Shown here: positions 26,236 through 34,256 of the stretch, one piece after another
Layout of the letters: every line of letters begins with the position of its first letter
Numbering within the stretch: position 1 is the stretch's first letter
Assembly (NCBI GenBank): GCA_963715675.1
Contig: OY970265.1
Span: forward strand, 1,302,001 to 1,366,000
DNA length: 64,000 nt
From: DASVWZ01 sp963715675
Lineage (GTDB): Bacteria; Acidobacteriota; Terriglobia; Terriglobales; Acidobacteriaceae
Direction of reading: 5' to 3'
Translations under genes and position numbers: made by a program
The notes under the pieces: generated by a model
Databases searched by the model: none
The model's input: the letters and a program-made list of their open reading frames with translations, nothing else
What the model was told of the DNA's origin: nothing

Positions 26236-27311
26236 GTTCCGAATTCAAGCCAGAAACAGTCGCGCATGCCGAACCAGCGCGGGGAGCGCAGCTTTACCGT
26301 GTAGCCATTGTGGGAGCAGGTTCGCTGCAGGGGAAAGAAGTTGCGGAAGTGCTGAACGACCGTAATTTTCCTTCGGCCGATGTCAAATTGCTCGATGACG
26401 ACGAGTCACTGGGCCAACTCGAAGCGGTGGGGGAAGAAGTGACCTTCATACAGAAGGTGCGGGCAGAACAATTCCGCAAGCTTGACTTCAGTTTTTTTGC
26501 CTCGGACGCGGAGTGCACCCGCAACATGTGGAAGGCGGCAAGCGACGCCGGCAGCGCCATCGTGGATCTCACCTACGCGCTGGAGGATGAGCCGGCGGCG
26601 CAGGTTCGTTCTCCGTGGCTGGAGCGGCAGTTGGGTCACTGGCCCACGCCGGAACTGCAGCCCGGTCCGGCGGTGGTGGCCCATCCCGCAGCAGTGGTTC
26701 TGGCGCTGCTGCTGCATCGTCTGAGCAAGGCAACAGAGGTCACGCAGGTGGTAGCTACGGTTTTTCAACCGGCTTCGGAATATGGACAGAAAGGCATGGA
26801 CGAGCTGCACGAGCAGACCGTGAATCTGCTCTCGTTCCAGCCGCTGCCGAAGAATGTTTTCGACGTGCAGGTGGCCTTCAACATGGTTTCCCGTTATGGA
26901 GAGAAGGCGGTTCCAACCCTGAGCGAGGTTCGGGGGCGCATCCTCAAGCACTACTTTAGAATTGCAGGGGAACACGCTGTCATACCTTCTCTTATGCTGC
27001 TACAAGCCCCGATCTTTCATGGCCATGCGCTGGCGATCCATGCGCAGCTTTCGGAGGCAGCGGATATCGACCACATCTCCGGAGCAATGACTGGTGAGCA
27101 CATTCATCTGACGGGCAGCGCCGAAGAGGCTCCCTCCAATGTGATCGCCGCCGGGCAGGCCGACGTTCAGCTTGCGATTCTGCCGGACGCGGCGCAGCCC
27201 AACGGGCTTTGGCTGTGGGCAACGTCGGACAATCTGCGCGTGGCTGCGGCGACCGCCGTCGAATGTGCGGAGACCATGGCGGCAAGCCGGCCGCGGGGCA
27301 AGATCCAATGA
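26232..27311 (+). CDS. Aspartate-semialdehyde-dehydrogenase-like protein lacking the catalytic cysteine
   Basis: The 359-residue protein has the fold of ASADH/USG-1: a Rossmann start YRVAIVGAGSLQGKEVAEVL, SFFASDAECTRNMWKAASDAG, and a C-terminal Asd/ArgC dimerisation domain with EYGQKGMDEL. Where ASADH has its catalytic PNCST motif, this protein reads AHPAAV (about 150-155), so the cysteine is missing. The only Cys residues are elsewhere. It is therefore unlikely to make aspartate semialdehyde. It overlaps pssA and lptE by four bases each, so its job may relate to the envelope rather than to lysine or threonine synthesis. E. coli Usg is a comparable non-catalytic relative. Confidence 0.78.
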   Translation: MSSEFKPETVAHAEPARGAQLYRVAIVGAGSLQGKEVAEVLNDRNFPSADVKLLDDDESLGQLEAVGEEVTFIQKVRAEQFRKLDFSFFASDAECTRNMWKAASDAGSAIVDLTYALEDEPAAQVRSPWLERQLGHWPTPELQPGPAVVAHPAAVVLALLLHRLSKATEVTQVVATVFQPASEYGQKGMDELHEQTVNLLSFQPLPKNVFDVQVAFNMVSRYGEKAVPTLSEVRGRILKHYFRIAGEHAVIPSLMLLQAPIFHGHALAIHAQLSEAADIDHISGAMTGEHIHLTGSAEEAPSNVIAAGQADVQLAILPDAAQPNGLWLWATSDNLRVAAATAVECAETMAASRPRGKIQ

Positions 27312-27898
27312 TCAAGGGATCCGTTTGGGGATCTACAGGTTTCTTGGTTTGCCTGCGATCGGCGCAAGCGGTCAACAGATTCGAAGCGTTTCTGGCAGGG
27401 TTGATGGTTGTGGCGTGCTGCCTGGGCGCCGGATGCGGCTATCACACCGCCGGTCACGCGGTCACGATTCCGGACAGCGTTCGGACAATTGCGATTCCGG
27501 CATTCCGAAATCAAACCCAGACCTACAAGATCGAACAGCTTCTGACTGCGGCTGTGGTGCGAGAGATGGTCACGCGCACCCATTATCACGTAGTCAGCGA
27601 CCCTAACGATGCGGATGCCACGCTGCATGGGATCGTACTCTCCACTTCCACAACGCCTTTGACGTATGATTCGCAGACCGGCCGCGCGGCGTCGGTGCTG
27701 GTGGTGATTTCGATGCAGGTGAGTCTGGTCGACAGGCAAGGAAAGAGTTTGTACCAGAATTCCTCCTACCTGTTCCGCGAACAGTATGAAGTGTCACGCG
27801 ATCGGACGAACTTTTTTGAGGAAGATTCGCCGGCGTTCCGGCGGCTATCGCAGGATTTTGCCCAGACCCTGGTGTCGAACATTCTGGAGGGCTTTTAA
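27308..27898 (+). CDS. lptE: LPS-assembly lipoprotein LptE-like
   Basis: The 196-residue protein has an N-terminal hydrophobic segment ending in LGAGCGYHTAG, a lipobox-like site in which the Cys would be lipidated. An LptE-type domain follows (SVRTIAIPAFRNQTQTYKIE, then TRTHYHVVSDPNDADATLHG). LptE plugs the LptD barrel and helps place LPS in the outer membrane. The N-terminal 30 residues before the helix are long for a lipoprotein; an internal ATG (MVVACCLGAGC) could be the true start. It overlaps the Asd-like gene by four bases and holA by one. Confidence 0.8.
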   Translation: MIKGSVWGSTGFLVCLRSAQAVNRFEAFLAGLMVVACCLGAGCGYHTAGHAVTIPDSVRTIAIPAFRNQTQTYKIEQLLTAAVVREMVTRTHYHVVSDPNDADATLHGIVLSTSTTPLTYDSQTGRAASVLVVISMQVSLVDRQGKSLYQNSSYLFREQYEVSRDRTNFFEEDSPAFRRLSQDFAQTLVSNILEGF

Positions 27899-29022
27899 TG
27901 CGGGCGTTCCAGCAGACGGAACGGTTCATGTCGGACATCCAGGCGCGCAAGCTGCGTCCCGCCTACGTGTTTGTGGGCGATGAAACTTTTTTTCGTAAGC
28001 GCTGCCGGGAAGCCATTCTCGAACACCTGGTGCCGGGAGATATGCGCGACTTCAGCTTGTACGACTTCGATTTGGGGGATACGGACCTGGCCGAGGTATT
28101 GGATCGGGCGCGGACACCTTCGCTGATGGCGCCGTTTCAGGTGTTTTTTGTGCGTGGGGTGAAGAATCTGTTCGGGCGTGGGTCGAACGAGGAAAAGCTG
28201 GCGGCGATCGAGAGGTATTGCAAGGATCCGAATCCGGATGCAGTCCTGATATTCGTGGCCGACCACATCAGCATTCCTGCCGATGTGCGCCGCATGGAAC
28301 TGACCGACAAAGAGCGGTACGAGCGGATCCGCGAGACCATGGGCAGGTATTGCACGATTGTGGAACTGGGCCGGGTGCAGGAAAGCGATGCGGTCCGCTG
28401 GATTGGAGAATACTGCGAGACACGAGCAGTCAAGATCGATGCGGACGCGGCGCGGGAACTGGTCGACGCCTTGGGCAGCGACATGATGATGGTGTCGAAT
28501 GAACTGGAGAAGCTGATTCTGTATGTTGGGGAGAAGAAGCGCATCACGCTGGGCGATGTGGAGACGATGGTGCTTGCCGCCAAGCAGCGGTCGCTGTACG
28601 AACTGACGGATGCGATTTCAGCCAAGGACCGGGTGCGCGCGCTGGAAATGCTGGATGCGATTCTGACCACCGGAGATGGGGATGAGGCCGCGATTGGCCA
28701 TCTGTACATGCTGGCGAAGACGTTTCGCCAGATGCTGGTGATTCTGGAGCGCAACGTCCGCGACCAGCGCATGTTGTGGGCGGCTTTATGGCAAGGATTT
28801 CGCGTGCCGCCGTTTGCCGCCGATGACATCATCAAACAGGCGCGGCGGTATAAATCAAAACGGGAGTTGACCCGGGCGATCCGACTGGTGGCGAAGACGG
28901 ACTTGGCCTTGCGCTCGAATCCGCCAAGCAAGCGGCTCATGCTGGAAAAGCTGGTGCTGGAGTTGACCGCCGAAGCGCAGCCGGAGGTGCCGGGGTGGTC
29001 GCAGGAAGAGTTGCCGGTGTGA
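27898..29022 (+). CDS. holA: DNA polymerase III delta subunit
   Basis: HolA is the clamp-loader subunit that opens the beta ring. The 374-residue protein has the usual N-terminal start (AYVFVGDETFFRKRCREAIL), the AAA-like fold without a working P-loop, and the C-terminal delta domain with LYELTDAIS and LYMLAKTFRQMLVI. Its start overlaps the lptE stop (TAATG). lptE-holA adjacency is common in diderm bacteria and supports both calls. Confidence 0.9.
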   Translation: MRAFQQTERFMSDIQARKLRPAYVFVGDETFFRKRCREAILEHLVPGDMRDFSLYDFDLGDTDLAEVLDRARTPSLMAPFQVFFVRGVKNLFGRGSNEEKLAAIERYCKDPNPDAVLIFVADHISIPADVRRMELTDKERYERIRETMGRYCTIVELGRVQESDAVRWIGEYCETRAVKIDADAARELVDALGSDMMMVSNELEKLILYVGEKKRITLGDVETMVLAAKQRSLYELTDAISAKDRVRALEMLDAILTTGDGDEAAIGHLYMLAKTFRQMLVILERNVRDQRMLWAALWQGFRVPPFAADDIIKQARRYKSKRELTRAIRLVAKTDLALRSNPPSKRLMLEKLVLELTAEAQPEVPGWSQEELPV

Positions 29023-29029
29023 GGGCAGC

Positions 29030-29085
29030 AATTGGCAGTTAGCATTTGGCACTTGGCCTTCGGCAATCAGCACTCAGCCATAGAG
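29030..29085. repeat. TTAGC/TTGGC-type intergenic repeat
   Basis: The gap after holA is filled with near-copies of a short word (GCAGTTAGCATTTGGCACTT and variants with CAGCACTCAGCC). It is a more degenerate member of the repeat family described at 684-810. Confidence 0.45.
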
Positions 29086-29101
29086 GTTGAGGCTTTATCC
29101 G

Positions 29102-29797
29102 ATGCATTCGCCAGGGGATGTTATCTCTTACACCGAAATGTGTGCCGCGCTGGGTGTTAGTCTCCAGCGCGGGATGAACTTTCTGCTCTGTGGTGATACC
29201 AGCATCATTTTAGCGAGCCTTCGACGAGGAGCACCTTACGCAGATCGAGTCGAGGAGGGTGGGAGAGTCCTAATCTATGAGGGGCACGATATAGCGCGAA
29301 CGCAGGACGGTCCGGACCCAAAGCAAGTCGACCAGCCCGAGTCCTACCCCGGCGGACGCCCAACTCAGAATAGCTTGTTTCTCCAAGCGGCGCAGTTGTA
29401 CAAGAGCGGCCGTGCCCCTGCACATCCGGTAAAGGTTTTTGAGAAGATCAGGGCCGGCATTTGGGTATACAACGGACTTTTCGCGCTGACCGATGCTTGG
29501 TCGGAGCACTCTAACGGGCGAAAGGTCTTCAAGTTCAGGCTAGAACTAACAGATCGTTTCGGTGAACAAACAGCTGCAAACGCTGGCGGCATAGGAAACG
29601 ATCGGGTGATTCCGAGCGCGGTTAAGCTTGAGGTTTGGAAGCGTGATAAAGGGAAATGCGTTGTGTGTGGCTCTCAAAGCAATCTGCACTTCGACCACAT
29701 CATTCCCTATTCGCAAGGAGGGTCTTCCAAGGATTCGAAGAACATTCAAATCCTTTGCGCAAAGCACAACCTAGCAAAACACGACCGCATCATGTAG
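29102..29797 (+). CDS. Putative modification-dependent endonuclease: SRA-like domain plus HNH nuclease
   Basis: The 231-residue protein has two parts. Residues 1 to about 152 resemble an SRA/YDG-type domain: RVLIYEGHDI, a VDQPES segment, and KIRAGIWVYNGLFALTDAW near the YDG position. Residues 170-226 are an HNH nuclease: CVVC at 186-189, HFDHIIP at 196-202 and the final NIQILCAKHN. Such SRA-HNH proteins cleave DNA with modified cytosines (or act on phosphorothioate DNA), which would make this a defence gene. The ATG at 29102 has GAGG at nine bases; a TTG five codons upstream lacks spacing. It is AT-richer than its neighbours, suggesting acquisition. The SRA call is less certain than the HNH. 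Confidence 0.68.
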   Translation: MHSPGDVISYTEMCAALGVSLQRGMNFLLCGDTSIILASLRRGAPYADRVEEGGRVLIYEGHDIARTQDGPDPKQVDQPESYPGGRPTQNSLFLQAAQLYKSGRAPAHPVKVFEKIRAGIWVYNGLFALTDAWSEHSNGRKVFKFRLELTDRFGEQTAANAGGIGNDRVIPSAVKLEVWKRDKGKCVVCGSQSNLHFDHIIPYSQGGSSKDSKNIQILCAKHNLAKHDRIM

Positions 29798-29816
29798 CTT
29801 ACGAACTGCGTGACGA

Positions 29817-30565
29817 GTGAACATCGCCGCCTATCTCAATCGCGTTGGCTACACCGGGCCGGCGGAACCGACGCCTGACGTTCTACGCGAGCTTCACCGT
29901 TGCCACATGCTCACCGTCCCATTCGAGAACCTGGACATTGGCCTAGGCCGAAAGATTGTCTGCGATGAAGCCGCCTTCGTCCGCAAGATTGTAGACCGGC
30001 GCCGCGGCGGTTTCTGCTACGAACTGAATGGAGCCTTTGCAGGATTGCTGCGGGGACTGGGATTCAAGGTCACTTTGCTGTCGGCGTGCGTTCCGCGGGG
30101 AGATGGAACTGACGGGCCAGAGTTTGATCATCTGACATTAAGGGTCGATCTCGATGAGCCGTGGCTTGCCGACGTGGGGTTCGGAGATTCCTTTACCGAA
30201 CCGCTGCGACTGATAGTCGGCGCTGAGGAGGTGCAGGGCGAGCGCCGGTTTCGTATCACGGAGGAGGTCGGCTCTCTCTACATGGAAATGGCGGAGGCTG
30301 GTGCAAACTGGAGACGGCAGTATGCCTTACCCTGATTCCGCGAAAGCTCGACGAATTCGCCGTAATGTGTCACTACCACCAGACCTCGCCGGAATCTCAT
30401 TTCACGCAAAACCGAGTTTGCAGCAGAGGAACTCCGAAAGGGCGCATCACGCTGGCAGGTTTGAAATTGATCGTCACTCGAAATGGCAAGAAAGAAGAGA
30501 GACTGCTGGCATCCGAGGAAGAATGGCCGGCGGCGCTGCAGGAGTACTTCAGAGTGGTTTTATGA
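29817..30565 (+). pseudogene. nat: Arylamine N-acetyltransferase, frameshifted
   Basis: The first frame (29817-30335, GTG start) gives the NAT N-terminal and middle domains with the triad Cys (RRGGFCYELNG), His (FDHLTLRV) and Asp (DVGFGD). It stops early after WRRQYALP. The +1 frame from about 30323 continues the family sequence without a gap: LTLIPRKLDEFAVMCHYHQ, then SPESHFTQNR and a C-terminus ending EYFRVVL at 30565. One missing C in the TATGCCTTACCC tract would restore a protein of about 249 residues. NAT acetylates arylamines with acetyl-CoA. Either a recent pseudogene or a sequencing indel. Confidence 0.82.
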
Positions 30566-30628
30566 AACGCACCGGGTAGGCTGCTATTGCTTGCCATACG
30601 CGGCGTTAGGCAGCGATCCGGCCGGGAT

Positions 30629-30898
30629 CTACTTGGCTTGCAAGGCCTTCAGGCGCGCGCTCAGGCGGGACTTGTAACGGTCCGCCGTATTCTCGTGAAT
30701 GACGCCCTTCTGGATCGCCTTGTCGAGGGCGGAGACGGTCTGGCGAAACGTCTGCTCAGCGGCCGCCTTGTCGCCCTTGGCGAGGGACTCGCGCAAGCTG
30801 CGCAGAGCAGAACGCAAGCGGGAAGAACTGGCGCGGTTGCGGGTGGTTCGTTTCTCAGTCTGACGGGCGCGCTTCAGCGCCGAAAAATGATTTGCCAT
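30629..30898 (-). CDS. rpsT: 30S ribosomal protein S20
   Basis: The 89-residue basic helical protein (MANHFSALKRARQTEKRT, RSALRSLRESL, GVIHENTADRYKSRLSARLKAL) is a standard S20, which binds 16S rRNA early in 30S assembly. The start follows AAAGGGAAACGAG. It stands alone on the minus strand. Confidence 0.95.
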   Translation of the reverse strand: MANHFSALKRARQTEKRTTRNRASSSRLRSALRSLRESLAKGDKAAAEQTFRQTVSALDKAIQKGVIHENTADRYKSRLSARLKALQAK

Positions 30899-31215
30899 TT
30901 AGACTCGTTTCCCTTTGCTTGATCCTGAGGAATCTTCGGATGGATACCGAAGGCTCTATTTTACGGGACTGGGCTGCGGACGGTCAAACGGATGGAGCCG
31001 GAACGAACTCCCAATGATCTCGCCATTGACTCCCTGTCGGCGTGGGGGTAGGCTATGCGTAATGGCAGTTGCCTGCGTCTTGGGCGCGAGCATTCCGGCT
31101 GGTCCCGTCTCCGAGCACAATCTTGTCTTGTCCTCAGAAGTGTCGGAGGCGCATCGCTCGTGAACCTGGCTGGGCGGAACGAACAGTTGTTTTGAGAGGA
31201 CTGCCCGAACACTGA
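30899..31215. other. 317-base divergent intergenic region between rpsT and phoH
   Basis: No gene can be supported; the one open frame of 82 codons has no coding character. A 6-bp stem-loop, CTTCGG at 30934-30939 with CCGAAG at 30947-30952, lies 36-54 bases before the rpsT start and would be in its mRNA leader. S20 controls its own translation in E. coli, but nothing here proves that. Promoters for both genes should be in this stretch; I see no clear consensus. Confidence 0.4.
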
Positions 31216-32283
31216 ATGAAGAAAAGTATCGAGATCGCCCCGCACCTCGAGGCCCTGTTCGGCACCAGGGATGAAAACCTGCATGTGCTGGAAGATGGCC
31301 TGAATATCAGCATTGATCTGCGGTCCAACGCCATCGACCTGGAAGGGACGGCCAGCGATGTCGCCCGGGCCCAGCAAGTCTTCGCCGACTACGATCACCT
31401 GCAGCGCGCCGGATATACCTTTGGCAATGGCGATCTGAACAGCATGTTGCGCGTGCTGATGGCGGATCCCAAGGCGACCCTGCGCGGGTTAGCCGAGGCC
31501 GGAAAGCAGCGGTCGTTTGGCCGGCGGGTGGTACAGCCCAAGAGCCTGAATCAGCGGCGGTATCTGGAAGCCATCGAAAAGCATGACATGGTGTTCGGGG
31601 TGGGGCCGGCCGGCACGGGCAAGACGTATCTTGCGGTCGCGATGGCGATTTCGGCGTTGCTGGCCAAGCGCGTGAACCGGATTATCCTGGCGCGTCCGGC
31701 GGTGGAAGCGGGCGAGCGGCTGGGGTTTTTGCCGGGAACGTTGCAGGACAAGATCGATCCTTATCTCAGGCCGCTGTACGACGCGCTGTACGACATGCTG
31801 GACCCGGAAAAGGTCGATCGCTACCTGGAAAAGAACGTGATCGAGATTGCGCCCATCGCGTTTATGCGCGGGCGCACCCTGAACGACTCGTTCGTCATCC
31901 TGGACGAAGCCCAGAATACGACCTCGGAACAGATGAAGATGTTTGTGACCCGGCTGGGTTTCAATTCCAAGGCGGTGATTACCGGCGACATCACGCAAAT
32001 TGATTTGCCCAGCGCGCGCCGCAGCGGGTTGCTGGAAGCCATTGATATCCTGAAAAACGTCGAGGGTCTGAATTTCGTCTACTTCGACGAGGGCGATGTG
32101 GTAAGGCACCACCTGGTGCAGAGGATCATCCGCGCCTACGACGAACACAAAACAAAAGTCGCCGAGCAGCAGATGTCGCTGCTAGAGGGCAAGGCCGGCG
32201 CCAATGGAAAGATCAACGGAACGGAAGGCCCAGCGTGGGAGCCGGAAGCGGTGCCTCCGGAGGGATTGCGCGGCGAAGAATAA
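31216..32283 (+). CDS. phoH: PhoH-like ATPase
   Basis: The 355-residue protein has an N-terminal KH-like segment (about 1-75) and a PhoH ATPase domain with Walker A GPAGTGKT at 130-137 and Walker B FVILDEAQN near 222-230. PhoH-like proteins are RNA-associated ATPases, often next to ybeY, as here. It heads the phoH-ybeY-corC-era series, but a terminator-like hairpin separates it from ybeY. Confidence 0.9.
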   Translation: MKKSIEIAPHLEALFGTRDENLHVLEDGLNISIDLRSNAIDLEGTASDVARAQQVFADYDHLQRAGYTFGNGDLNSMLRVLMADPKATLRGLAEAGKQRSFGRRVVQPKSLNQRRYLEAIEKHDMVFGVGPAGTGKTYLAVAMAISALLAKRVNRIILARPAVEAGERLGFLPGTLQDKIDPYLRPLYDALYDMLDPEKVDRYLEKNVIEIAPIAFMRGRTLNDSFVILDEAQNTTSEQMKMFVTRLGFNSKAVITGDITQIDLPSARRSGLLEAIDILKNVEGLNFVYFDEGDVVRHHLVQRIIRAYDEHKTKVAEQQMSLLEGKAGANGKINGTEGPAWEPEAVPPEGLRGEE

Positions 32284-32298
32284 AGAGCGGACAATTGT

Positions 32299-32335
32299 CA
32301 GGAGGGTCTCAGTCAGGGCCCTCCTGTTTGCTTTT
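32299..32335 (+). terminator. Terminator-like hairpin between phoH and ybeY
   Basis: CAGGAGGG at 32299-32306 pairs with CCCTCCTG at 32319-32326, followed by TTTGCTTTT. The 8-bp GC-rich stem and T-rich tail fit a rho-independent terminator. It would uncouple phoH from the ybeY-corC-era genes, unless partial. Confidence 0.65.
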
Positions 32336-32388
32336 GGAAAGGCGGTACGGCTGCGAAGAACAGCCGTCGGGCAGCGGCGCCAAGGAAG

Positions 32389-32925
32389 ATGATCATAGTT
32401 CGACAACGCGTTGCGGGCTTAGGCGGGCGCGGGCTGGGCAGATTTGCATCCCGCGCACAGCGAGCGGCCGGGCTGAGTGGCGAAGTGAATGTCTTGCTCA
32501 CCGGCAGCCGGCAACTTCAGGCGTTCAATTCCCGGTTTCGACGAAAGAACACGCCGACGGACGTGCTATCGTTTCCGGCTGTGCAGGACGCGGATGGTTT
32601 CATCGGTGATATAGCCATCTCGGTGGACATCGCGGCACAGAACGCTGAACGATTGGGGCACACGACTGCAGAAGAGGTCAGAATTCTTATCCTGCATGGG
32701 CTGTTGCACCTTGCCGGGTACGATCACGAACAGGACCAGGGCGAAATGGCCCGGCGCGAACAGCGGCTCAGGAAACAACTTGGTCTGCCGGTGGGATTGA
32801 TCGAGAGAAACGGTGGAGGCGGGGCAAAAGCTTTGGCCGCAAAGAGCGCCAAAGTTTCGCAAAGGGCGCCAAGAAAAGCCGGAAGCGCGAATAAGAATCG
32901 CCGGGTTGAACGGAAGGCGAGATGA
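32389..32925 (+). CDS. ybeY: Endoribonuclease YbeY (rRNA maturation factor)
   Basis: YbeY is a zinc endoribonuclease needed for 16S rRNA 3'-end processing and ribosome quality control. The motif HGLLHLAGYDH supplies the three zinc ligands His103, His107 and His113. The protein has 178 residues; the conserved fold ends near 143. The last 35 residues are a basic, low-complexity tail encoded by GCAAAG-type repeat DNA. The stop overlaps the corC start by four bases. Confidence 0.92.
   Translation: MIIVRQRVAGLGGRGLGRFASRAQRAAGLSGEVNVLLTGSRQLQAFNSRFRRKNTPTDVLSFPAVQDADGFIGDIAISVDIAAQNAERLGHTTAEEVRILILHGLLHLAGYDHEQDQGEMARREQRLRKQLGLPVGLIERNGGGGAKALAAKSAKVSQRAPRKAGSANKNRRVERKAR
32836..32872. repeat. 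GCAAAG-type repeats inside the ybeY 3' end
   Basis: GCCGCAAAG, AGCGCCAAAG, TTTCGCAAAG and GGCGCCAAG follow each other with a period of about nine to ten bases. The first copy is identical to the nonamer at 7936-7953. In frame it encodes part of the basic YbeY tail (LAAKSAKVSQRAPRKAG). Confidence 0.6.
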
Positions 32926-34187
32926 ACCTTGCCATTGCGGTAGCACTTCTCATGCTGGTGGGGCTGCTGACGCTGGTCTCGTATGTGGACCGGGTATATT
33001 CGGAAATCGGCAAGTTTCTTTCCCGGGAATTTCAGGACAACATTGACGTTTTCGAACAGAAGGTGGAACCACGGTTGGGCGTCAGCCGCTCCCGTGCCGC
33101 GTTGTCCATGGCAGTGCTGACGCAGCTGACTACGGCGGCAATCGCCATGCTGGTAGCCGCCACGGTTTTTCGCGATCGCGCCTGGAGTGGGTACGAGATT
33201 TTGCAGGCCACGTTGAGCCTGGTATTGATCGTGATTGTCTTTGACCAGTTTCTGCCATTCGTGTTTTTCTCGCGGACCAAGGGCGACTGGCTGAATCAAT
33301 GGGTGTGGCTGTTGCGCGCCGCGATCTACGTGGTTTTGCCGGTGACCTTGGCAATCGGATTCCTGCAGTCGGTTACGTCGCTGACGAAAGAGCATGCGGA
33401 CGAACAACCGGAGAGCCAGTCGGAAGCGGTGGACGCGCTGATCGAAGCCGGCCAGGAAGAAGGCATCCTGGATGAGAGCAATCGCGATTTGATCCAGTCG
33501 GCGGTGGAATTCGGCGAAAAGACCGTCCGGGAGGCAATGAAGCCGCGGCCGGAAATCGTAGCGGTGCCCACCAACACCACGGTGGAGCAGTTCATTGAAC
33601 TGTTGCGGCAGAAACCGTTCTCCCGGGTTCCGGTGTTCGATGGAACCATCCATAACATCAAGGGGATTGTGTACGCTCAGGACGTGCTGCAGGTGCCGGA
33701 CGCGGAAGCGGCGGTGCGTACCGTCGACACCCTGATGCGCAAGGACGTCTACTTTGTTCCGGAAAGCAAGCTGGTCAGCGATTTGCTTCGCGAGATGCAA
33801 AAGAACAACGTTCGCATGGCGATTGTGGTCGACGAATATGGCGGTGTCGCCGGGCTGGTCACCATCGAAGATCTGGTAGAAGAGATTGTAGGTGAGATCC
33901 GGGATGAGCACGACAAACCGGAAGTCGTCCGCGAAAATGACCGGTCTTACATCGTGTCAGGGAACATGGATATCGACCGGCTTGACGAGTTGTTTGGGGT
34001 GCGTCCGGAGGGCAAGGAATCGGCCACGGTGGCCGGCCTGGTCAGCGAATTGGCGGGACGCATTCCACGCAAGGGCGAGATCGTGGAAGAAGACGGATTG
34101 CGTTTCGAAGTGCTGGATTCGACCGAGCGCAGGGTAGAACGGGTGAGAATCTCGGTCACGCAGCCCAAGCAGATGAAGCTGATTTAA
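32922..34187 (+). CDS. Hemolysin C/CorC family protein (CNNM-type, CBS domains)
   Basis: The 421-residue protein has a DUF21/CNNM-like membrane domain (first 150 residues, with three to four helices), two CBS domains (about 190-315, ending near MAIVVDEYGGVAGLVTIEDL) and a CorC_HlyC transporter-associated domain (about 330-415). Relatives are linked to magnesium or cobalt efflux and to membrane homeostasis. It is four-base coupled to ybeY and precedes era, the order seen in many bacteria. Confidence 0.87.
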   Translation: MNLAIAVALLMLVGLLTLVSYVDRVYSEIGKFLSREFQDNIDVFEQKVEPRLGVSRSRAALSMAVLTQLTTAAIAMLVAATVFRDRAWSGYEILQATLSLVLIVIVFDQFLPFVFFSRTKGDWLNQWVWLLRAAIYVVLPVTLAIGFLQSVTSLTKEHADEQPESQSEAVDALIEAGQEEGILDESNRDLIQSAVEFGEKTVREAMKPRPEIVAVPTNTTVEQFIELLRQKPFSRVPVFDGTIHNIKGIVYAQDVLQVPDAEAAVRTVDTLMRKDVYFVPESKLVSDLLREMQKNNVRMAIVVDEYGGVAGLVTIEDLVEEIVGEIRDEHDKPEVVRENDRSYIVSGNMDIDRLDELFGVRPEGKESATVAGLVSELAGRIPRKGEIVEEDGLRFEVLDSTERRVERVRISVTQPKQMKLI

Positions 34188-34195
34188 AAAGCTAC

Positions 34196-34250
34196 CAGCT
34201 TCTAGCCTCTAGCGAGTGGCTAGAAGCCAGAAGCTAAAAGCTAGAAGCCC
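34196..34250. repeat. CTAGC-type repeat with a 10-bp hairpin between corC and era
   Basis: GCTTCTAGCC at 34198-34207 and GGCTAGAAGC at 34218-34227 form a perfect 10-bp stem around a 10-base loop. Further copies of AGCTAAAAGCTAGAAGC follow directly. It fills the corC-era gap and is another member of the TAGC-word family. Confidence 0.65.
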
Positions 34251-34256
34251 GCTCCT

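Noticed and set aside
30915..31163. An 82-codon open frame between rpsT and phoH.
   Set aside because: No ribosome site and no recognisable sequence. The region is expected to hold two divergent promoters.
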